Shown here one piece after another: positions 60,277 through 64,000 of a stretch of DNA of 64,000 nucleotides (its first letter is position 1; each line of letters opens with the position of its first letter). Both the position numbers and the translations under genes were made by a program. The stretch comes from Actinoplanes sandaracinus (lineage in GTDB: Bacteria > Actinomycetota > Actinomycetes > Mycobacteriales > Micromonosporaceae), in contig NZ_JASCTH010000001.1 of assembly GCF_030009775.1 (NCBI RefSeq), positions 124,001-188,000 on the forward strand, in the 5' to 3' direction. The notes under the pieces were generated by a model. It searched no databases. It had not been told where the DNA came from and saw nothing but the letters and a program-made list of their open reading frames with translations.

Positions 60277-60586
60277 CGGGCGCGCGTCTTCGTGGCCGAG
60301 CCGAGGGTGGTGGTCCTCGACGAGGCCACGTCCAGCCTCGACCTGCGCTCGGAGTTGCGGGTGGAGGCCGCGATCCAGCGCCTGCTGGAGGGACGCACCG
60401 CGATCCTGGTCGCCCACCGCCTCTCGACGGCCCGCCGAGCCGACCGCGTCATCGTCGTCGACGCGGGAGGCATCGTCGAGCAGGGGCACCCACGAGGAGT
60501 TGCTCGCCGTCGGAGGCCGCTACACCGCCATGTACGCCACCTGGGAGTCCCACGCGTCGCGCGACCCGCGAGGAAGGCGACGGTGA
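60277..60586 (+). pseudogene. C-terminal remnant of an ABC transporter ATPase
   Basis: Only about 100 codons remain, starting at ARVFVAEP. Walker B VVVLDEATSSLD and switch His LVAHRLSTARRADR are recognisable. One extra G in the run GGGG at 60483-60486 shifts the frame; the next frame resumes with THEELLAVGGRYTAMYATWE and stops at 60584-60586. No Walker A or signature upstream, so it is a broken fragment left by a deletion. Confidence 0.82.
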
Positions 60587-60594
60587 TGGCCTCG

Positions 60595-60658
60595 GGCAGT
60601 GATGTTCTTAGGCAGTGATGTTCCTAGGCAGTGATGTTCCTAGGCAGTGATGACCTTA
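60595..60658. repeat. 16-bp tandem repeat, four copies
   Basis: GGCAGTGATGTTCCTA at 60595, 60611, 60627 and 60643 (last copy diverged). It lies between the ABC remnant and the M14 peptidase gene. No gene is seen in 60587-60741. Confidence 0.85.
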
Positions 60659-60741
60659 ACGGTATGGACAATGAAGTCATAGATCGTTGCGTATCTGTGG
60701 CGAGGCCGGGGAGGGTCGGAGAATCCCAACGGAGGTGCTTT

Positions 60742-63315
60742 GTGGACCTGTCCCGAACGCTGGCCGGAATCGGTGCCGCGTTGCTCGCCTCGGCGCTGCT
60801 CACCGTCCCGCTCACCAACCCCGCGGCGGCTGACCCCGGCGATTCCCCTTCCACCCGTGACTTCGGCAACGGGCCGGAGCGCAACGAGATCGCCGCGATC
60901 GGTGCGCTCTCGACACCCGCACCGTTCTCGGCCTCAACCCCGCCCCCGGCGCTGACGGCGGCGGAGCCCGCGAAGGCCTGGACGCTCCAGCTCGGATCAC
61001 ACCAGGGCCGGAAAGGCTTCCCCCGGCAGAACAGCCTGCCCGTCCGGCCGGAGAACCCGGACGACCGCTCGATCAAGCTCGGGCTCATCCCGTACCACGC
61101 CATCGCTCCCGCGTTGAACGGGTTGCAGAAGGCGTCGGATCGCGTCTCCGCGGAGATCGTGGGGAAGTCGGCCGGAGGCCGCGATCTCTATCTGGTGACG
61201 GTGACCGCGCCGGAGTCGGCCGCCGAGGCGGCCCGGCAGGACCGCTGGCGGGAGCTGATCGAGGAGAACCCGGCCGCCGCCAAGCGCGACGGCCGGCTGA
61301 AGGCCGGTTACAAGACGCCGGTCTGGATCAACGCGAACATCCACGGCAACGAGTGGGAGGGCACCGACGGCGCGCTGCGCGTCATCGAGCGCCTGGCCAC
61401 CGCGACCGACGCCGCGACGAGGGACTTCCTGAAGCGCAGCCGGGTGTACGTGACCGTCAGCAACAACCCGGACGGCCGGGTCACCGGGACCAGGGCGAAC
61501 GGCGCCGGCTTCGACATCAACCGGGACCACGCGACCAGTTCGCAGCCGGAGTCGCGGGCGGTGCGGGACGTGGTGATCGGGACGCAGCCGTTCGTGATGC
61601 TCGACGAACACGGCTACACCGGGACGACGCTGATCGAACCGGCCACGCCGCCGCACGGGCAGAACTACGAGTACGACCTCTACATCAAGCACGCGCTGCC
61701 GAACGCGCTCGGCATGGAGGCGGCCATCCAGAGACTGGGGCACGCCGAGACGACCCGCGCCGACATCCCGTTCCGGGACTACGCTCCCGGCGACTGGGAC
61801 GACTGGCCGCCGATCTTCACCCCGATGTACGCCATGTACCAGGGCGCGATCGGCCACACCGTGGAGATCCCGCTGCGGGTCAACAACGCCGACTACACCA
61901 ACCTGCCGGTCGACGAGTTGCGGCGCCGGTCCCGGATCAACACCGACGTGGCCGCCGCGACGATCGAGGCGGCGCTGACCTACGCCGACACCCATCGGGC
62001 CACGCTGCTCGGCGACCAGATCGAACAGTTCCGTCGCGGCTGGGCCGGCGAGCCGTCCCCGACCATCCCGGACGGGTTCGTGCCCGGCTTCGGCCCCGAG
62101 GACCGTTACTCGACCCGGTTCCCGCGCGCCTACGTCATCCCGGCCGGCAGTCCCGCCGCCGCCCGCCTGGTCGACCATCTGATCGCCCACGACGTGCGCG
62201 TGACGGCGGCCCGCCACGACTTCTCGCTCAACGGGCGCCGTTACGGCAAGGGCACCTACATCGTCGACATGCACCAGCCGAAACGCGGCCTCGCCAACGT
62301 GCTACTGGAAGCCGGCCGGGACATCTCCGACCTGGTCCCCCAGATGTACGACATCTCCGGCTGGAGCCACGGCCTGCTCTGGGGCGCCGCCGTCGACAGC
62401 AGCCGCACGGCCGCGCCGCGGGTGCTGACGACGCCGGTCACCAGGGCCGCGGCGACCGGCTCGGTCGACGCGCCGCGCGGGCGCGACCTCACCCTGTCGC
62501 TGCGCGACGGCAACCACGTGCGCGCGGTCAACGAGTTGCTCGCCCTCGGCGTCAAGCTGCGGCGTACGGACGCGGGCGCCATCGTGGTCCCGGCCGAGGC
62601 GCGGCGCGAGGCCGTCTCCATCGCCAGAACATGGGGGGTACGGTTCACGGCCGCACCAAGAGGCGCAAGAGGCGAAGTCCTGGAACCGCCGGCGATCGCC
62701 GCTGCCGTCTCCGCGGACGAGCTGTTCGCCCTGAGGGAGATGGGTTTCGGTGTCCAGACCGTCTCGACCGCGATCCTGAACGCCGGTTTCGACCTGTCCG
62801 GCGTGGACACGCTGATCGTCTCGTCCGGCCTGTCGTACACCGCGTTGAACGCGTCCGCCCGCGCCTCCGTCGACGCGTACCTGGCCCGTGGCGGTGGTGT
62901 GCTCACCCGCGGCGCCACCGGCGCGAGCTTCAACGCGGCGGCGAAGGTGCTCCCGGCCACCGCGGTCACCGGCCGCAGCGACGCGAACGGCGTCGTCACG
63001 GTCGTCAACGAGGGCCCGATCGTGGGCCGCGGTTCGCTGCCGCACTCGTTCGTCTACTCACCGATCTGGTTCACCGGCGCCGGATTCACCGTCGAACAGC
63101 GTTACGGCGCGGATCCACTGGTAGCCGGTCACTGGCTGCCGACCGACGCCGGAACCAACGGGCCGGCCCAGGCCGCCGGCCAGGCCGCGGTCGTCTCCGG
63201 CGTCACGGCGGGCGGCGGCAACGCGGTGCTGTTCGGCACCGAGCCGCTGTTCCGGGCCCACCCCAAGGGTTTGTACGCCCCGTACGCCCGCGCCCTCTTC
63301 TGGAGCGCCGGGTAG
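60742..63315 (+). CDS. Secreted M14-family zinc carboxypeptidase
   Basis: Exported metallocarboxypeptidase, 857 residues. Signal peptide about 1-31 (LLASALLTVPLTNPAAA). Peptidase domain with zinc motif HGNEWEG (H201, E204), SNNPDGRVTG, GFDINRDHA and catalytic Glu in GHTVEIPLRV. A large C-terminal part (about 480-857) includes a Rossmann-like, glutamine-amidotransferase-like region (VDTLIVSSGLSYTALNASAR) with no clear catalytic Cys. GTG start with GGAGG six bases upstream. Followed by a strong terminator. Likely degrades peptides or cell-wall peptide stems. Confidence 0.9.
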   Translation: MDLSRTLAGIGAALLASALLTVPLTNPAAADPGDSPSTRDFGNGPERNEIAAIGALSTPAPFSASTPPPALTAAEPAKAWTLQLGSHQGRKGFPRQNSLPVRPENPDDRSIKLGLIPYHAIAPALNGLQKASDRVSAEIVGKSAGGRDLYLVTVTAPESAAEAARQDRWRELIEENPAAAKRDGRLKAGYKTPVWINANIHGNEWEGTDGALRVIERLATATDAATRDFLKRSRVYVTVSNNPDGRVTGTRANGAGFDINRDHATSSQPESRAVRDVVIGTQPFVMLDEHGYTGTTLIEPATPPHGQNYEYDLYIKHALPNALGMEAAIQRLGHAETTRADIPFRDYAPGDWDDWPPIFTPMYAMYQGAIGHTVEIPLRVNNADYTNLPVDELRRRSRINTDVAAATIEAALTYADTHRATLLGDQIEQFRRGWAGEPSPTIPDGFVPGFGPEDRYSTRFPRAYVIPAGSPAAARLVDHLIAHDVRVTAARHDFSLNGRRYGKGTYIVDMHQPKRGLANVLLEAGRDISDLVPQMYDISGWSHGLLWGAAVDSSRTAAPRVLTTPVTRAAATGSVDAPRGRDLTLSLRDGNHVRAVNELLALGVKLRRTDAGAIVVPAEARREAVSIARTWGVRFTAAPRGARGEVLEPPAIAAAVSADELFALREMGFGVQTVSTAILNAGFDLSGVDTLIVSSGLSYTALNASARASVDAYLARGGGVLTRGATGASFNAAAKVLPATAVTGRSDANGVVTVVNEGPIVGRGSLPHSFVYSPIWFTGAGFTVEQRYGADPLVAGHWLPTDAGTNGPAQAAGQAAVVSGVTAGGGNAVLFGTEPLFRAHPKGLYAPYARALFWSAG

Positions 63316-63324
63316 CCGCGGCGC

Positions 63325-63362
63325 AGCCGGTCCCGCCGCACGCGCTCGCGGCGGGACCGGCT
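63325..63362 (+). terminator. 15-bp perfect hairpin after the M14 gene
   Basis: AGCCGGTCCCGCCGC (63325-63339), 8-base loop and GCGGCGGGACCGGCT (63348-63362), ending TGTACG. Nine bases after the stop codon, a good intrinsic-type terminator. Confidence 0.8.
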
Positions 63363-63374
63363 GTACGTCACCGA

Positions 63375-63424
63375 TCCACTGCCTCACCCATCCCACTGCC
63401 TCACCCATCCCACTGCCTCACCCA
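63375..63424. repeat. 17-bp tandem repeat, three copies
   Basis: TCCCACTGCCTCACCCA at 63391 and 63408, with a 16-base first copy at 63375. It lies between the terminator and the serine-hydrolase start. Confidence 0.85.
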
Positions 63425-63467
63425 TCCCGGCCAGGCTCACCCGGGCGGGCCTGGATATCGTCCGCGG

Positions 63468-64000
63468 GTGACCGACGATCTTCTCGCCGACTTCGTCCGC
63501 GCCGACCGCGACCAGAATCTCGGGACGTACGGAATCCACGTCCACCGCGAAGGACACCCACCCGTGGAGCACCGGTTCCGGTCCGACGATCGGGTCAACC
63601 TCTACTCGGTGGCGAAGACGTTCACCGGCGTGGCGCTCGGCCTGGCCGAGGCCGAAGGACGGCTCAGCCTGGACGATCGACTGCTCGACCACCTGCCCGA
63701 GTTGCGCCCCCTGGCGGTAGCGGGGTTCGCCGACGTGACCCTGCGGCATCTGACCACGATGACCAGCGGGACAGGTCACCGCTGGTTCGCCCACGAGCGC
63801 ATCGACGCGGCCGACCTGCTGCACGAGATCGTCGCCGCCCCGCTCGTCGCCGCGGCTGGCACGCGGTTCGCGTACACCGGCTCGGGTCCCTATGCGGTGG
63901 GCCGGGTGATCGCCCGGGTGACCGGCGCGGATCTCCGCGCGTACCTGCTGCCTCGCCTCTTCCTCCCGCTCGGCCTGCACAATCCGGCGTGGCATACGTG
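63468..64000 (+). CDS. Beta-lactamase-family serine hydrolase (partial)
   Basis: N-terminal 177 residues of a class-C beta-lactamase-related hydrolase, cut by the window end. GTG start. The SxxK nucleophile motif is in LYSVAKTFTGVALGL, and the second motif is YTGSG in place of YxN (FAYTGSGPYAVGRVI). Typical LRHLTTMTSGTGHRW follows the SxxK. No signal peptide, so it may be cytoplasmic. Family covers beta-lactamases, DD-peptidases and esterases; the C-terminal part is needed to decide. Confidence 0.85.
   Translation, partial: MTDDLLADFVRADRDQNLGTYGIHVHREGHPPVEHRFRSDDRVNLYSVAKTFTGVALGLAEAEGRLSLDDRLLDHLPELRPLAVAGFADVTLRHLTTMTSGTGHRWFAHERIDAADLLHEIVAAPLVAAAGTRFAYTGSGPYAVGRVIARVTGADLRAYLLPRLFLPLGLHNPAWHT

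Overview
The window is very GC-rich bacterial DNA with densely packed, often translationally coupled genes (ATGA, GTGA and TGATG junctions), many GTG starts and strong G/C in third codon positions. A SigE-family sigma factor, a SAM-IV class riboswitch, a cutinase of the actinobacterial polyester-hydrolase type and an Rv2525c-like (DUF1906) secreted protein point to an actinobacterium. A Micromonosporaceae member such as Actinoplanes is my inference; no rRNA or tRNA gene was recognised to confirm it.

Layout. 1-6429: a MacAB-like efflux operon (permease, ATPase, two HlyD/MacA adaptors) headed by a hybrid histidine kinase, with a divergent single-domain response regulator. 6525-9276: an inositol-monophosphatase-like protein with altered metal ligands, convergent with a secreted glycosidase carrying two lectin modules. 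9315-15586: a coupled L-rhamnose/L-lactate operon (rhaEW-rhaB-lutABC) behind a LacI-type operator. 16047-17788: a SigE-family sigma factor and its coupled membrane partner. 18271-23064: an asymmetric heterodimeric ABC exporter and an MFS exporter, with a divergent double Lrp-type regulator. 24134-26221: rtcB and prfH, an RNA-repair and ribosome-rescue pair. 26446-27318: a secreted cutinase / PET-hydrolase-like enzyme. 27419-30984: a co-directional group with a LacI regulator, bluB, a DUF72 protein and two small proteins.

31524-33733: two uncharacterised coupled membrane proteins. 34347-39431: an APH-like kinase, a spermidine-synthase-like protein, an ATP-grasp protein, a membrane protein and an EgtA-like protein whose catalytic motifs have decayed. 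39645-40495: an ArsR-SRPBCC pair. 40770-47889: a GT4 glycosyltransferase, a GH92 alpha-mannosidase, a GGDEF-EAL protein and a SufS-like enzyme under a SAM-IV riboswitch. 48093-53995: DUF1684, M20 peptidase, HD, STAS and DUF1906/VCBS proteins plus one unknown. 54072-56930: a His/Tyr-rich small protein, rhamnose mutarotase, a lipoprotein and a hydrolase-MarR pair. 57005-64000: NDH-2, thymidine kinase, a nuclease-like secreted protein, an ABC pseudogene, an M14 carboxypeptidase and a truncated serine hydrolase.

Themes. Rhamnose use is spread over the window: the operon at 9315-15586, mutarotase at 54446 and a LacI gene at 29896 whose upstream palindrome resembles the operon's operator. Several proteins keep their fold but lose key residues: the receiver domain of the kinase, one nucleotide site of the ABC exporter, the phosphatase, the EgtA-like protein and the STAS protein. 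A recurring feature is short, locus-specific tandem arrays (12-19 bp) placed at gene 3' ends, several of them running across the stop codon.
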